Part shown: in pieces, positions 42,082 through 53,970 of the stretch | Layout of the letters: each line of letters begins with the position of its first letter | How positions within the stretch are numbered: the stretch's first letter is position 1 | Assembly (NCBI RefSeq): GCF_000185965.1 | Contig: NC_014924.1 | Span: 372,001-436,000, forward strand | Source: Pseudoxanthomonas suwonensis 11-1 | Lineage (GTDB): Bacteria > Pseudomonadota > Gammaproteobacteria > Xanthomonadales > Xanthomonadaceae | Reading direction: 5' to 3' | Length of the DNA: 64,000 nucleotides | Notes under the pieces: model-generated | Told to the model about the DNA's origin: nothing | Databases searched by the model: none | What the model saw: only the letters and a program-made list of their open reading frames with translations | Translations under genes and position numbers: made by a program

Positions 42082-42122
42082 CATTATGAGTGCTGTGCTC
42101 TAACCGGCTGAGCTACGTAGCC
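42082..42122 (-). pseudogene. 5' remnant of a second tRNA-Met
   Basis: 41 bases match the 5' half of the intact tRNA-Met (42010-42050) with one change. The sequence then departs: the 3' side of the anticodon stem is TGTGA instead of TGCTG, and no T-arm or acceptor 3' strand follows. It is probably what is left of a tandem tRNA pair. Confidence 0.85.
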
Positions 42123-42283
42123 GAAACCACGGATCTTCCGCGCCCCTGACGGTGCGCCTGATGACGTTGCCGGCCGGGGAACTGCGAATTCTTCATGTTC
42201 CTGGCCGCGCTGTCAATCGGCGCTTGTCGCCCCGCCGGGGGCGTGGCATTGTCGGGCCAGTCGAATTTTACGGAGTCCGCATC

Positions 42284-42883
42284 GTGATCGATCCGGACGG
42301 ATACAGGCCGAACGTCGGCATCGTGCTCATGCGCGCCGACGGACAGGTGTTCTGGGCGCGCCGGGTGCGCCGGGACGGCTGGCAGTTCCCGCAGGGCGGG
42401 ATGCGCAGCGACGAAACCCCGGTGGAGGCGATGTACCGGGAGCTCTACGAGGAGACCGGCCTGGCCCCCGAACATGTCGAGCTGCTGGGGGCCACCCCCG
42501 GCTGGCTGCGCTACCGGCTGCCCGGGCGGGCGATCCGCCGCGGCGGCCCCGGCCCGGTGTGCATCGGCCAGAAGCAGGTCTGGTTCCTGCTGCGCCTGGT
42601 CGGCGACGAGTCCCTGGTGCGCTTCGATACCACCGACAGCCCCGAGTTCGACCACTGGCGCTGGGTGGACTTCTGGTACCCGGTCGAGCACGTGGTGACC
42701 TTCAAGCGCGGCGTCTATGCCCGTGCCCTGCGCCACCTGGCGCCGCTGGCCACCAGCAGTGGCGCCACCCTGCGGCAGATGCCGGGCGCGGCCCAGCAGG
42801 CGTGGATGCCGGGCAACAGCGCCGGGCATGACCGCCCGCGCCGGCGTCCCCGGCACCAGGCGGGCGGTCGTTCATCCGCCTGA
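42284..42883 (+). CDS. rppH: RNA pyrophosphohydrolase RppH
   Basis: 199 residues from GTG 42284 (cggag upstream); the longer frame to 42152 reaches into the tRNA region. [20 protein letters not shown] and the Nudix box [20 protein letters not shown] with TGL are typical, as is the [10 protein letters not shown] region. RppH removes pyrophosphate from mRNA 5' ends to start decay. The C-terminal tail of about 40 residues is Arg-rich, probably disordered. Confidence 0.95.
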   Translation: MIDPDGYRPNVGIVLMRADGQVFWARRVRRDGWQFPQGGMRSDETPVEAMYRELYEETGLAPEHVELLGATPGWLRYRLPGRAIRRGGPGPVCIGQKQVWFLLRLVGDESLVRFDTTDSPEFDHWRWVDFWYPVEHVVTFKRGVYARALRHLAPLATSSGATLRQMPGAAQQAWMPGNSAGHDRPRRRPRHQAGGRSSA

Positions 42884-42912
42884 ATCGGAGGCTGGCGTCT
42901 GGCGCTGGATGC

Positions 42913-42932
42913 AATTGACAACGGTTCTCATT
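42913..42932. promoter_or_regulatory. Fur-box-like site upstream of bfd
   Basis: AATTGACAACGGTTCTCATT resembles the Fur inverted repeat (AATGAGAA-type arms around a central base pair). It ends 40 bp before the bfd start, fitting iron-regulated bfd expression. Confidence 0.65.
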
Positions 42933-42972
42933 CCGTGTGGAATGACGCCGGGTTCAGTCATATGAGAACGCC

Positions 42973-43170
42973 GTGTACGTCTGCATCTGCAATGGGGTGA
43001 CCGACAGCCAGGTCCGCGAGGCGGTCGAGGCCGGCTGCGGCAGCGTCGCCGAACTGACCATGCGTACCGGCTGTGGCGCCACCTGCGGTACCTGCCTGCC
43101 GCTTGCCGCCGACCTGGTCGCCGAATACCAGGCGCGCGCGCTGCCCCTGCCCCTGCTGCAGGCGGCCTGA
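42973..43170 (+). CDS. bfd: Bacterioferritin-associated ferredoxin Bfd
   Basis: 65 residues, GTG start. The [2Fe-2S] ligands read MYVCICNGVTD and CGATCGTC, the BFD pattern. Bfd releases iron from bacterioferritin by electron transfer. bfr follows about 100 bp on, and a Fur-like box precedes it. The same domain type occurs inside NirB and at the end of NasA in this window. Confidence 0.93.
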   Translation: MYVCICNGVTDSQVREAVEAGCGSVAELTMRTGCGATCGTCLPLAADLVAEYQARALPLPLLQAA

Positions 43171-43276
43171 CCTTCCCGGCCGCGCAGGCCGGGGAATGAA
43201 CACGATTCGCGTTACCTCGCCGCGGCCGCCGGCGCGCTAGAGTGCGCGCATCCCCACGGCAGAGGAGCGCCGGTCC

Positions 43277-43719
43277 ATGAAAGGCGACGCGAAGGTCATC
43301 CAGTACCTCAACAAGGCCCTGTACAACGAGCTGACCGCGATCAACCAGTACTTCCTGCACGCCAAGATGCTGAAGAACTGGGGGCTCAAGGAGCTGGCCG
43401 AGCACGAGTACAAGGAATCGATCGACGAGATGCACCACGCGGACTGGCTGTCCGAGCGCATCCTGTTCCTCGAGGGACTGCCGAACTTCCAGGCGCTGGG
43501 CAAGCTGCGCATCGGCGAAGGCCCGCGCGAAGTGCTGGAGTGCGACCTGGCGCTGGAGCTGGAAGGCATCCCGCTGCTGCGCGAGGCGATCGCCTACTCC
43601 GACTCGGTCGGCGACTACGTCAGCCGCCAGCTGTTCACCAAGATCCTCGACAACGAGGAAGAGCACGTGGACTGGCTGGAAACCCAGCTCGACCTGATCG
43701 CCCGCATCGGCGAGCAGAA

Positions 43720-43747
<28 letters not shown>
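43277..43747 (+). CDS. bfr: Bacterioferritin Bfr
   Basis: 156 residues, a four-helix bundle. Ferroxidase ligands lie in [33 protein letters not shown] (which holds the haem-binding Met) and [12 protein letters not shown]. It stores iron in 24-mers. Its last 28 bases overlap the 3' end of the convergent sensor kinase gene. Confidence 0.95.
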
Positions 43748-46614
<2,867 letters not shown>

Positions 46615-46616
46615 CG

Positions 46617-48521
46617 CTACAGCACCGCGTTCTGGAAGTCGAAGTCCAGCTCGCTGCCGACCGAGCTGACCAGGTTGCCCTGCACGAAGTCGATGCCGGC
46701 CATCCACATCGCCGCCGCGGCCTGCGGGTCCTCGATCTGCTGGCCGATCACCAGCAGGCCGAGGCCATGGGCCTTGTCGATCACCTCGCGCAGCTGGTCG
46801 CGCAGCTTCTGGTCGTTGTGCGCGGCGGCGAAGCGGCCGGCCATGCGCATGTAGCCCAGCTGCAGCTGGCCCAGCAGCACCTCGGCCTCGGGCCCGGGCT
46901 CGTACTGGCCGAGGCAGAACTGCACGCCGACCTGCATCATCCGCTGGCAGAAGCTGGCCAGGGCCACGCTGTGGACCAGGGCATCGGCCAGGCGCAGGTC
47001 GATGATCACCGCGCCACCGTCGATGCCGCGCGCGCTGATCGCCTGCAGCAGCCAGTCGGCATAGGCCTCGCGCACCAGCGTGCGCGGCGACTGCGAGACG
47101 AACAGCTGCAGCGGGCTGCCGTCGCGGGCGCGCCGCGCGACCAGGTCCAGCGCGTGTTCCATGACCTGCTGGTCGAGGTCGGTGATGCGCCCGCTGGCTT
47201 CCGCCGCCGGGACCACCTGGCCGGCCGACAGCACCGTGCCGTCGGCCTGGCGCAGGCGCATCAGCACCTGGTAACGGGCCTGGTCGCTGCCGGCGACGGC
47301 GACCACCGGCTGGTAGGCCAGCTCGATCTCGCCTTCCAGCAGGGCCATCTGTTCCTGTTCTTCCTGGGCGCTGGGCGGCACGTAGCCGGCCACGCCCTCC
47401 GGCAGCAGGCGCGCCTGCAGCGCGGCGCGCTCGGTGGCCTCCAGTGCCGCGGTGGCGCTGTCGAAGCCGCCGGGCAGGGCCGCGTGGCCAACCGCGCTGC
47501 GCAGCTGCAGCGGTTCGCCCTCGCGCACCTGGAAGGTCTCGGTGGCCAGGCGCGCGCGTACTTCCGCCGCGATTCCCTGCAGCTGCTCCGGGGTCGTATC
47601 GCGGACCAGGGCCAGGAAGCTGTTGTCGTTGAGCCGGGCCAGCGGCGCCGGCGCGGCGATCACCGCCAGGCGGCGGCCGGCCTCGGCCATCAGGCGCTCG
47701 AAGGCGGCATAGCCGAAGCGCTCGCGCAGGCTCAGGGCGCCGGAGATCTCGACGAAGAACAGGCCGCCGTCGGTGCCGGCCTGGAGCATCTCGTCGACCT
47801 GCTGCAGCAGCCAGCTGCGGGTGGCCAGGCCGGTTTCCGGGTGGCTGCGCAGGGTCGGCACCGCCACCGTCGGCGCGGCGGCATTGGCCAGCTCGCGCTG
47901 GGCGCGGCTGCGCTGGATGCGGTTGGAGAGCGCGGCGATCAGGTGGCGCGGCCGCACCGGCTTGACCAGGCAGTCGTCGGCGCCGGCCTCCAGCACCTCG
48001 AACTGGCGGTCGGTGTCCGGCTCGCCGGTCAGGAACACGATCGGCAGCAGCTGGCAGCCCGGCTGCTGGCGCACCAGGGTGGTCAGGCGCTTGCCGTCCA
48101 CGCCTGGCAGGTGCAGGTCCATCAGGATCAGGTCCGGCTCGAACCGGGTGATGGCCTCGATCAGGCCTTCCGGCTGCATCAGCACCTCGGCCTGCATGCC
48201 GGCCCCGTGCAGCACGCTCTGCGCGAACAGGGCCTGCGGGCGGTCGTCCTCGACCACCAGGATGCGGTAGGGCTCTTCGTCGGTGGGGTTGAGCACCGGT
48301 GCCGGGGTCGGCTCCGGTCCGGTCCAGGTGGCGCCCGGGGCGGCGGCGGCACCCGGTGCGGACGGCGGGCGCGCGGCAGGAGCCAGCGCCTCGGCCTCGG
48401 CCGGGGTCTCCACGGCATCGCGGGTCCAGCGACGCCAGTAATGCGGTGGCGGCGTTTCGGCGCGTATGCGCTGGCGCGCGGCCGGATCCTCCGGCACGGG
48501 CGCTGGGTCTCGTGCGGCCAT
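46617..48521 (-). CDS. FimX-like REC-GGDEF-EAL protein with degenerate catalytic sites
   Basis: 634 residues from ATG 48521. A Pro/Ala-rich N-terminus precedes a receiver domain ([30 protein letters not shown]). The GGDEF signature is RLNDNSF, not GGDEF. The EAL signature reads YQVLMRLR, and the DDFG-like metal loop is [10 protein letters not shown], so neither synthesis nor hydrolysis of c-di-GMP is expected. This resembles FimX, a c-di-GMP-binding effector of type IV pili and twitching. It sits directly upstream of the hybrid kinase, whose Hpt may phosphorylate this receiver. Confidence 0.88.
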   Translation of the reverse strand: MAARDPAPVPEDPAARQRIRAETPPPHYWRRWTRDAVETPAEAEALAPAARPPSAPGAAAAPGATWTGPEPTPAPVLNPTDEEPYRILVVEDDRPQALFAQSVLHGAGMQAEVLMQPEGLIEAITRFEPDLILMDLHLPGVDGKRLTTLVRQQPGCQLLPIVFLTGEPDTDRQFEVLEAGADDCLVKPVRPRHLIAALSNRIQRSRAQRELANAAAPTVAVPTLRSHPETGLATRSWLLQQVDEMLQAGTDGGLFFVEISGALSLRERFGYAAFERLMAEAGRRLAVIAAPAPLARLNDNSFLALVRDTTPEQLQGIAAEVRARLATETFQVREGEPLQLRSAVGHAALPGGFDSATAALEATERAALQARLLPEGVAGYVPPSAQEEQEQMALLEGEIELAYQPVVAVAGSDQARYQVLMRLRQADGTVLSAGQVVPAAEASGRITDLDQQVMEHALDLVARRARDGSPLQLFVSQSPRTLVREAYADWLLQAISARGIDGGAVIIDLRLADALVHSVALASFCQRMMQVGVQFCLGQYEPGPEAEVLLGQLQLGYMRMAGRFAAAHNDQKLRDQLREVIDKAHGLGLLVIGQQIEDPQAAAAMWMAGIDFVQGNLVSSVGSELDFDFQNAVL

Positions 48522-48599
48522 CAATGGCTCCCCAATTGGGCCTGCATTATGTGACCAATCCCTCTATCGGGTACAACCCTGCACGCGGTCATCCCGCGG

Positions 48600-49184
48600 T
48601 CATCCCGCGGCCATCAGGCGGCGCACGCCGCGCGCCATCAGCCGCCAGATCCACCACACCAGCAACGCGCCCAGCACGCTGATCCCGACCACGATCGCCA
48701 GTGCCAGCCACGGGTGCGCAAGCGCCAGGGCCAGTCCGCCGACGACGATGGTGTCCTCGGTCGCCGAGGCCGCCCAGTTGCTGACCGGTTCAGGCGATGT
48801 GTTCAGGAGTGCGCGGGTGCCCGACTTGAGCGCGTGGCTGGCCAGAGCGACGCCCGCGCCCGCAGCCAGCGCGCCGGCGCCGAGCTCGCCGTCCGGGGAC
48901 AGCGCGGCGGCGGCCAGGAACGCACCGGCCGGGATCCGGGCCAGGGTCTGCAGCAGGTCCCATACCGAATCCACGCCCGGAATCTTGTCGGCGAAGAATT
49001 CGGCCAGCGCCAGTGCGCCGGAGGTGCCCAGCACCCACCACGACTGGGTGGCTTCCAGCGCCGGCGGCAGGTCGACCCAGCCGAGCAGGCCGGCCAGGCC
49101 CACGCCGAATACGGTCAGGTAGGCGCGGATACCGGCCATCCAGGCCAGCAGCAGGCCGATCACGAAGACGTGGGCGTCGGTCAT
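48600..49184 (-). CDS. DUF4126-family membrane protein
   Basis: 194 residues from ATG 49184; the frame continues upstream but across a poor context. Four to five hydrophobic helices with AGIRAYLTVFGVGLAGL, ALAEFFADKIPGVDSVWD and a GSGTRALLNTSPEP-like segment (here KSGTRALLNTSPEPV) match DUF4126. Function unknown. Upstream at about 48587-48613 a GGTCATCCCGC motif is repeated in tandem at its 3' end. Confidence 0.85.
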   Translation of the reverse strand: MTDAHVFVIGLLLAWMAGIRAYLTVFGVGLAGLLGWVDLPPALEATQSWWVLGTSGALALAEFFADKIPGVDSVWDLLQTLARIPAGAFLAAAALSPDGELGAGALAAGAGVALASHALKSGTRALLNTSPEPVSNWAASATEDTIVVGGLALALAHPWLALAIVVGISVLGALLVWWIWRLMARGVRRLMAAG

Positions 49185-49311
49185 TGCGGTTTCCGGGGGG
49201 CGGACGGCGGCGGCCGGGGGATCGGGGGCGGCTGACGAAGCCGTTGCCCCTCCTATGGTTACACTCCCCAACCATCGCCCGCAGTATAGGCAGAAACGAT
49301 CCAGGCCCTCG

Positions 49312-50040
49312 ATGACCGAACCATCGCCCCGCTTCCGTGTCGTTCCCAGCCGTCGCATCCCCGACCGGACCTTCAGGATCCTGCTGGCCGTGGCCTGGCT
49401 TGCGAGCCTGGTGGTCGTGGCCCTGGTTTCGACCCGCCTGGCCGCACCGGGGCTGGCGAACGTGCGCGACGGTGCACGCACCGCCCAGCGCGACGCCGAG
49501 CAGCGCCAGCGCCAGCTGGAGGAACTGGGCCAGCGGGTGATCACCCTGGAGCGCTCGGACCAGATCAGCCGCGCCGCCAATATCGAGCTGCAGGCCTCGC
49601 TGGCCGAACGCGACGAGGAGATCGCCGGCCTGCGCGCCGATGTTGCCTTCTACGAGCGGCTGGTCGGCTCGACCAGCCAGCGCAAGGGCCTGAGCGTGCA
49701 CTCCATCGAGTTCGCCCCGGAGGAGGCCGGGACCTGGCGCTACCGCGCGGTGCTGACCCAGAACCTCAACCGCGGCGCGATCAGCCAGGGGCAGATGCGT
49801 TTCACCGTCGAGGGCGTGCGCGGCGGCAAGCTGGCCAGCATCGGCTGGGACGAGCTGGTGCAGCGCAAGGATGCCGGCGGACAGGCGTATTCCTTCCGCT
49901 ACTTCCAGGAACTGGACGGCAGCGTGATGCTGCCCAAGGATTTCACGCCGCAACGTGTGCGAGTCTTGCTGCGGGGCAACGGCGGGGACGCCGAGCAGAC
50001 ATTCGACTGGAAGACCGCCGGCAGCGGGGGAGGCAGGTGA
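49312..50040 (+). CDS. DUF6776-type membrane-anchored coiled-coil protein
   Basis: 242 residues from ATG 49312. One N-terminal helix (about 22-42), a coiled coil (about 50-110, RDAEQRQRQLEELGQR and similar), then a beta-rich periplasmic domain ending FDWKTAGSG. It overlaps the bactofilin gene start (GTGA), a common pairing in this family of bacteria. It may help place the bactofilin scaffold at the membrane. The family name is by resemblance. Confidence 0.8.
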   Translation: MTEPSPRFRVVPSRRIPDRTFRILLAVAWLASLVVVALVSTRLAAPGLANVRDGARTAQRDAEQRQRQLEELGQRVITLERSDQISRAANIELQASLAERDEEIAGLRADVAFYERLVGSTSQRKGLSVHSIEFAPEEAGTWRYRAVLTQNLNRGAISQGQMRFTVEGVRGGKLASIGWDELVQRKDAGGQAYSFRYFQELDGSVMLPKDFTPQRVRVLLRGNGGDAEQTFDWKTAGSGGGR

Positions 50041-50531
50041 GCATGTTCAGCAGCAAGAAGAAGTCCGGCCAGCGCAATGGCTACACCATCGACACCCTGA
50101 TCGGCCCGGACGTGGTGATCCGCGGCGACCTGGTGTTCAGCGGTGGCCTGTACGTCGAGGGCCGGATCGAAGGCACCGTGCAGGCGGCCGAGGGGAAGCC
50201 GGCGAGCCTGGTGCTGGCCGAGGGCGGCACCATCGAGGGCCAGATCCGCGTCCCGGTGGTGGTGATCAACGGCAAGGTCAGCGGCGACGTGCACGCCAGC
50301 GAGCGGGTCGAACTGGCCCAGCAGGCGCGCGTGGAAGGCGACGTCCACTACGCCGTGGTCGAGATGAACGCCGGTGCCCAGCTGACCGGGCGCCTGGTCC
50401 ATGCCCAGCCGCAGGCGCAGCGCGCGTTGCCGGCACCGGACCCGGAGCGCGGCCAGGAACAGGGCAAGGAGCGCGGCAAGGACAGGGAAAAGGGCGCGGC
50501 CAAGGCTGAACTGGCCGCCGCCGAGGCTTGA
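50037..50531 (+). CDS. Bactofilin
   Basis: 164 residues; GTG 50037 overlaps the upstream stop, ATG 50043 is an alternative. A right-handed beta-helix of short repeats ([49 protein letters not shown]) is typical of bactofilins, cytoskeletal polymers involved in cell shape. The C-terminus is a charged Gln/Lys/Glu-rich tail. Confidence 0.93.
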   Translation: MSMFSSKKKSGQRNGYTIDTLIGPDVVIRGDLVFSGGLYVEGRIEGTVQAAEGKPASLVLAEGGTIEGQIRVPVVVINGKVSGDVHASERVELAQQARVEGDVHYAVVEMNAGAQLTGRLVHAQPQAQRALPAPDPERGQEQGKERGKDREKGAAKAELAAAEA

Positions 50532-50562
50532 ACGGGGCGCCCGGCGCCCCCATGCTGGCCGC

Positions 50563-50931
50563 ATGATTCCGCTTCCTACCGTTCCCAGCTACCAGCAGCT
50601 GGACCAGCCGCTGCGCTTCAGCAGCGCCGCCGCGGCCAAGGTCCGCGAGCTCATCTCCGAAGAGGGCAACGCGGACCTGAAGCTGCGGGTGTACATCCAG
50701 GGTGGCGGCTGCTCCGGTTTCCAGTACGGCTTCGAGTTCGACGAGAACCAGGCCGAGGACGACATGGCGGTCGCCACCGACGGTGTCACCCTGCTGGTCG
50801 ATCCGCTGAGCCTGCAGTACCTGATGGGCGCCGAGGTCGACTACAGCGAAGGCCTCAGCGGCGCCCAGTTCGTGATCCGCAACCCCAACGCCAAGACGAC
50901 CTGCGGCTGCGGCAGCAGCTTCAGCGTCTGA
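50563..50931 (+). CDS. erpA: Iron-sulfur insertion protein ErpA
   Basis: 122 residues from ATG 50563. A-type carrier cysteines are all present: [11 protein letters not shown] and [11 protein letters not shown] at the end. ErpA passes Fe-S clusters to apo-proteins, which here could include many of the enzymes upstream. A GC-rich palindrome precedes it without a T-run. Confidence 0.95.
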   Translation: MIPLPTVPSYQQLDQPLRFSSAAAAKVRELISEEGNADLKLRVYIQGGGCSGFQYGFEFDENQAEDDMAVATDGVTLLVDPLSLQYLMGAEVDYSEGLSGAQFVIRNPNAKTTCGCGSSFSV

Positions 50932-50951
50932 ACCCCGCCGGGGACGCGCCG

Positions 50952-51866
50952 GTGGCCACGCCTGTCGCTGCCGCCATGCTCTCCGGGTACGCCTTCGGCG
51001 ACGCCGGGCTGGACCGTTCCGACGCGCTGCGTGGTGATGCCGACGCGCTCGCAGGGCTTTGGCCAGGCGCGCGCGTGCTGCTGCTGGATGGCGACGGCCG
51101 GGCCGCCGCCGATGCCGAAGGCCAGCCCCTGCTGCTGGCCGGTGCCCAGCTCGGCGACCACTTCGACGACGCCATCTTCCTGGGCATCGACCCGTGCGGG
51201 CAGGCGCACTTCGCCCTGCAGGCAACGGCCGGCATCGAGGTGCCGCGCTGGATCGACCTGCGCCGCGCCGCGGTGGCCTGGCCGGCGACCGTGGGCGGGG
51301 CCTTCGCCTATGCGCGGGGGATGCTGCACTGGCGTACCCGCAGCCGGCATTGCGGCGTTTGCGGCGAACGCCTCGGGTTCCAGCGTGGCGGCTTCGTCGG
51401 CCACTGCCCTGGCTGCGCCACCGACCACTATCCGCGCGTCGACCCGGCGGTGATCGTCGCCGTCGGCGACGGCGAGCGCCTGCTGCTGGGCCGCCAGGCC
51501 AGCTGGATCGCGGGCCGCTGGTCGGTGCTGGCCGGCTTCGTCGAGCCCGGCGAGACGCCGGAGCAGGCGGTGGTGCGCGAGGTCCACGAGGAAACCGGGG
51601 TGCGGGTGCGCAGCTGCCAGTACCTGGCATCCCAGCCCTGGCCGTTCCCCGGCTCGCTGATGCTTGGCTACATCGCCGAAGGCGAGCCCGACCTGCCGCG
51701 CACCGACGGCGAGCTGGAGGATGCGCGCTGGTTCAGCCGCGAGGAAGTCGGCCAGGCCCTGGCCCGGGGCGAGGACGCCAGTAGCGGGCCGATCATGCCG
51801 TCGTCGCTGTCCATTGCCCGCGCCCTGGTCGAGCACTGGTATGCCGGAGCCGGCGGCGCCGGCTAG
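50952..51866 (+). CDS. nudC: NAD(+) diphosphatase / RNA decapping Nudix hydrolase NudC
   Basis: 304 residues; GTG 50952 start, with ATG 50976 also possible. A zinc ribbon (CGVCGERL and CPGC), the Nudix box GFVEPGETPEQAVVREVHEE followed by TGV, and the NudC array SQPWPFPGSLM are all visible. It hydrolyses NADH and removes NAD caps from RNA. Adjacent to erpA and the ampE-like gene in the same direction. Confidence 0.93.
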   Translation: MATPVAAAMLSGYAFGDAGLDRSDALRGDADALAGLWPGARVLLLDGDGRAAADAEGQPLLLAGAQLGDHFDDAIFLGIDPCGQAHFALQATAGIEVPRWIDLRRAAVAWPATVGGAFAYARGMLHWRTRSRHCGVCGERLGFQRGGFVGHCPGCATDHYPRVDPAVIVAVGDGERLLLGRQASWIAGRWSVLAGFVEPGETPEQAVVREVHEETGVRVRSCQYLASQPWPFPGSLMLGYIAEGEPDLPRTDGELEDARWFSREEVGQALARGEDASSGPIMPSSLSIARALVEHWYAGAGGAG

Positions 51867-51886
51867 TATCCGCGCACGGAGGCTCC

Positions 51887-52780
51887 ATGTTCACGACCCT
51901 GGTCGCGGTGATCATCGCCCTGGTGCTTGGCCACGTGGCGCCGGCGGTGCTGGCACCGCTGCGCAGCTACACCTGGTATTCGCACCTGCAGGACTGGCTG
52001 GCCACCCAGCTGGCGGACGGCGGTCCGTGGCGCACCCGTTGGGGCATCGCGCTGGTGGTGCTGCCGCCGGTGCTGCTGGTCCTGCTGTTGCAGCTGGCGC
52101 TAGGCCGGGTGCTGTACGGCTTCCCCGGCCTGCTGTTCGCGATCGTGGTGCTGGTCCTCACCTGGGGACCGCGCGACCTGGACGTGGACGTGGAGGCGGT
52201 GCTGGATGCGGACGACCCGCAGCAGCGTCGCGCCCGGCTCGACCAGCTCGCGTCCGAGCCCGGCCAGGTGGTGGGCGAAGGCCCGGCCCTGCCGGCGGTG
52301 ATCGCCCGCACCGCGCTGCGGCGCTGGTTCGCGGTGCTGCTGTGGTTCCTGCTGCTCGGCCCGGCCGGCGCGGTGCTGTACCGCCTGCTGGAACGTTCCG
52401 CCTTCGGTATTCACCTGGACCCGCTGCCGGAAGAAAACGCCGCCGGCGCGCGCTGGCTGCTGCGCTGGATGGAATGGCCCGCGGCACAGCTGATGACCCT
52501 GGCCATGGCCCTGGCCGGCAACTTCGACCTGGTCAGCCGCGCCTGGCGCCATGCGGGCGGGACGCGCTGGAACCCGGAAAGCCGCTTCCTCGAGGCCGCC
52601 GCGCGTGCCGCGGTGGTCGGCGAACTGGCCGAGGAGGCCGAGGAGGACCTGGCGGCAGGACGCCTGCCCGCCCGCGGCGAGCTGGCCGAACTGCGCGACG
52701 CGATGAACCTGGTCTGGCGGATGCTGCTGCTGTGGCTCGCCCTGCTGGCCCTGCTGGTGATCGCCGGCTGGGTGGGCTAG
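51887..52780 (+). CDS. AmpE-like (CobD/CbiB-related) membrane protein
   Basis: 297 residues, four or five helices. FTTLVAVIIALVLGHVAPAV at the start and LLWFLLLGPAGAVLYRLLER in the middle are the AmpE/CobD hallmark, and ELRDAMNLVWRMLLLWLAL closes the protein. AmpE is a signalling modulator around beta-lactamase induction. No ampD is adjacent in the window, so the role here is open. Confidence 0.85.
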   Translation: MFTTLVAVIIALVLGHVAPAVLAPLRSYTWYSHLQDWLATQLADGGPWRTRWGIALVVLPPVLLVLLLQLALGRVLYGFPGLLFAIVVLVLTWGPRDLDVDVEAVLDADDPQQRRARLDQLASEPGQVVGEGPALPAVIARTALRRWFAVLLWFLLLGPAGAVLYRLLERSAFGIHLDPLPEENAAGARWLLRWMEWPAAQLMTLAMALAGNFDLVSRAWRHAGGTRWNPESRFLEAAARAAVVGELAEEAEEDLAAGRLPARGELAELRDAMNLVWRMLLLWLALLALLVIAGWVG

Positions 52781-52863
52781 CGGCGCCACGCAGGAAGGGA
52801 GGCACCATTGCCGGTGGGCGCGTCGCCACGCGCCTGCAAAACTGCGGACCAGGCGACCGTGTT

Positions 52864-53277
52864 TCAGCCCGGCGCGAGCAGGGTGAAGGGGAACCATGGC
52901 AGGTTGCGCGCGACCCAGTAACCCGGCAGCAGCACCAGCCACAGCTTCGGCTCCAGCACCCAGCGCATCAGCGGCGCCAGCACGCGCGGCTGCCAGCCGC
53001 CGGACCAGGCCAGCATCAGCGGCACCACGCCGATCAGGGAAACGCCCAGCGGATTCATCGCGAAGGCGCGGACGAGGTCGCCATGGGCCAGCGCATGCAT
53101 CGCCCGGGTCAGCCCGCAGCCGATGCAGAACCAGCCGGTGAAGGCGCGGAACATGCACGGCGGGAACGGGTTGCCGGCCACGTTTGGATCATATGTGCGC
53201 AGCAACCAGAATCCGGCGCCGGCCGCCAGGGCGGCCGACGCCAGCGTCGCGATCCACAGCGGTCGCGACAGGGCCAT
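52864..53277 (-). CDS. DUF2752 membrane protein
   Basis: 137 residues, three helices. The family core is visible as PPCMFRAFTGWFCIGCGLTR then AMHALAHGDLVRAFAMNPLG. The two cysteines before the second helix (C-I-G-C) are conserved in DUF2752, of unknown function. Four bases behind the dispanin-like gene, a pairing often seen and suggestive of a shared membrane role. Confidence 0.88.
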   Translation of the reverse strand: MALSRPLWIATLASAALAAGAGFWLLRTYDPNVAGNPFPPCMFRAFTGWFCIGCGLTRAMHALAHGDLVRAFAMNPLGVSLIGVVPLMLAWSGGWQPRVLAPLMRWVLEPKLWLVLLPGYWVARNLPWFPFTLLAPG

Positions 53278-53280
53278 CGA

Positions 53281-53619
53281 TCAGCCCTGCATCTGCTGCA
53301 TGGCCTGCATGTACTGCTCCATGCCGCCGGTAGTCATGAACCAGATGTTGATCAGCAGGCCGATGATGGCCAGCGCGGTGGCGACCCAGCACCAGGTCTT
53401 GGCAGTGGCCGAAGCACGGCGCGCGCCTTCCAGGTCGCCGCGGTTGAGCGCGGAATTGACCTTGCTGGAGAACACGATCGCGACGATGCCCAGCAGGCCC
53501 AGCGGGCAGCACAGGCAGGTGGCGAGGATGGTGGAGACGATCGACCAGGCCAGGTAGTTCGGCACCGGGCCGTGCAGGGGCTCGGCGTTCTGGGCGGGCG
53601 GCGGTGGGACGTAGCTCAT
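53281..53619 (-). CDS. CD225/dispanin-family small membrane protein
   Basis: 112 residues. A Pro-rich N-terminus is followed by two helices with the CD225 signature: NYLAWSIVSTILATCLCCPL, then GIVAIVFSSKVNSALNRGD and the A-rich second helix. Related to eukaryotic interferon-induced transmembrane proteins; the bacterial role is unknown. Co-directional with the DUF2752 gene. The 53620-53970 gap behind its start shows no gene that I can support. Confidence 0.88.
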   Translation of the reverse strand: MSYVPPPPAQNAEPLHGPVPNYLAWSIVSTILATCLCCPLGLLGIVAIVFSSKVNSALNRGDLEGARRASATAKTWCWVATALAIIGLLINIWFMTTGGMEQYMQAMQQMQG

Positions 53620-53970
53620 CGTGGTGCTCCAGCAGGGAATGAAAGCCGTGACGCCGGCTTATGCGCTGGCATGGCCGCCGGTCCTGCGCAGCCTGCCGGG
53701 AAAGGAAACTCGGGACCGGCGTGGCCGGGAAAAGGATACGCGCCGGGGCGAAGGGCCGGCCGCGATGCATGGAGGCATGCCGGCTGCGTTACTGGCGTGG
53801 CCGACGCTTCCCGGTTGCAGGGAACGCGCGCGCCACGTCCGATGGCTTCCGGCATCGCATCCATGCTGGTGTGTGCTTCCCCTGGCAACCGCCCAAGCCT
53901 AACCGACCGGCAGCAAGCCGGCAAAGACATGCTCAGGCACTGCCGGGCAGGACCCAGGCCGTCGCCAGGC

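Noticed and set aside
53616-53930. ORF of 104 residues in the gap before the LplT-PlsC gene
   Set aside because: No start-site context, composition or motif supports it, and an overlapping ORF on the other strand is equally good.
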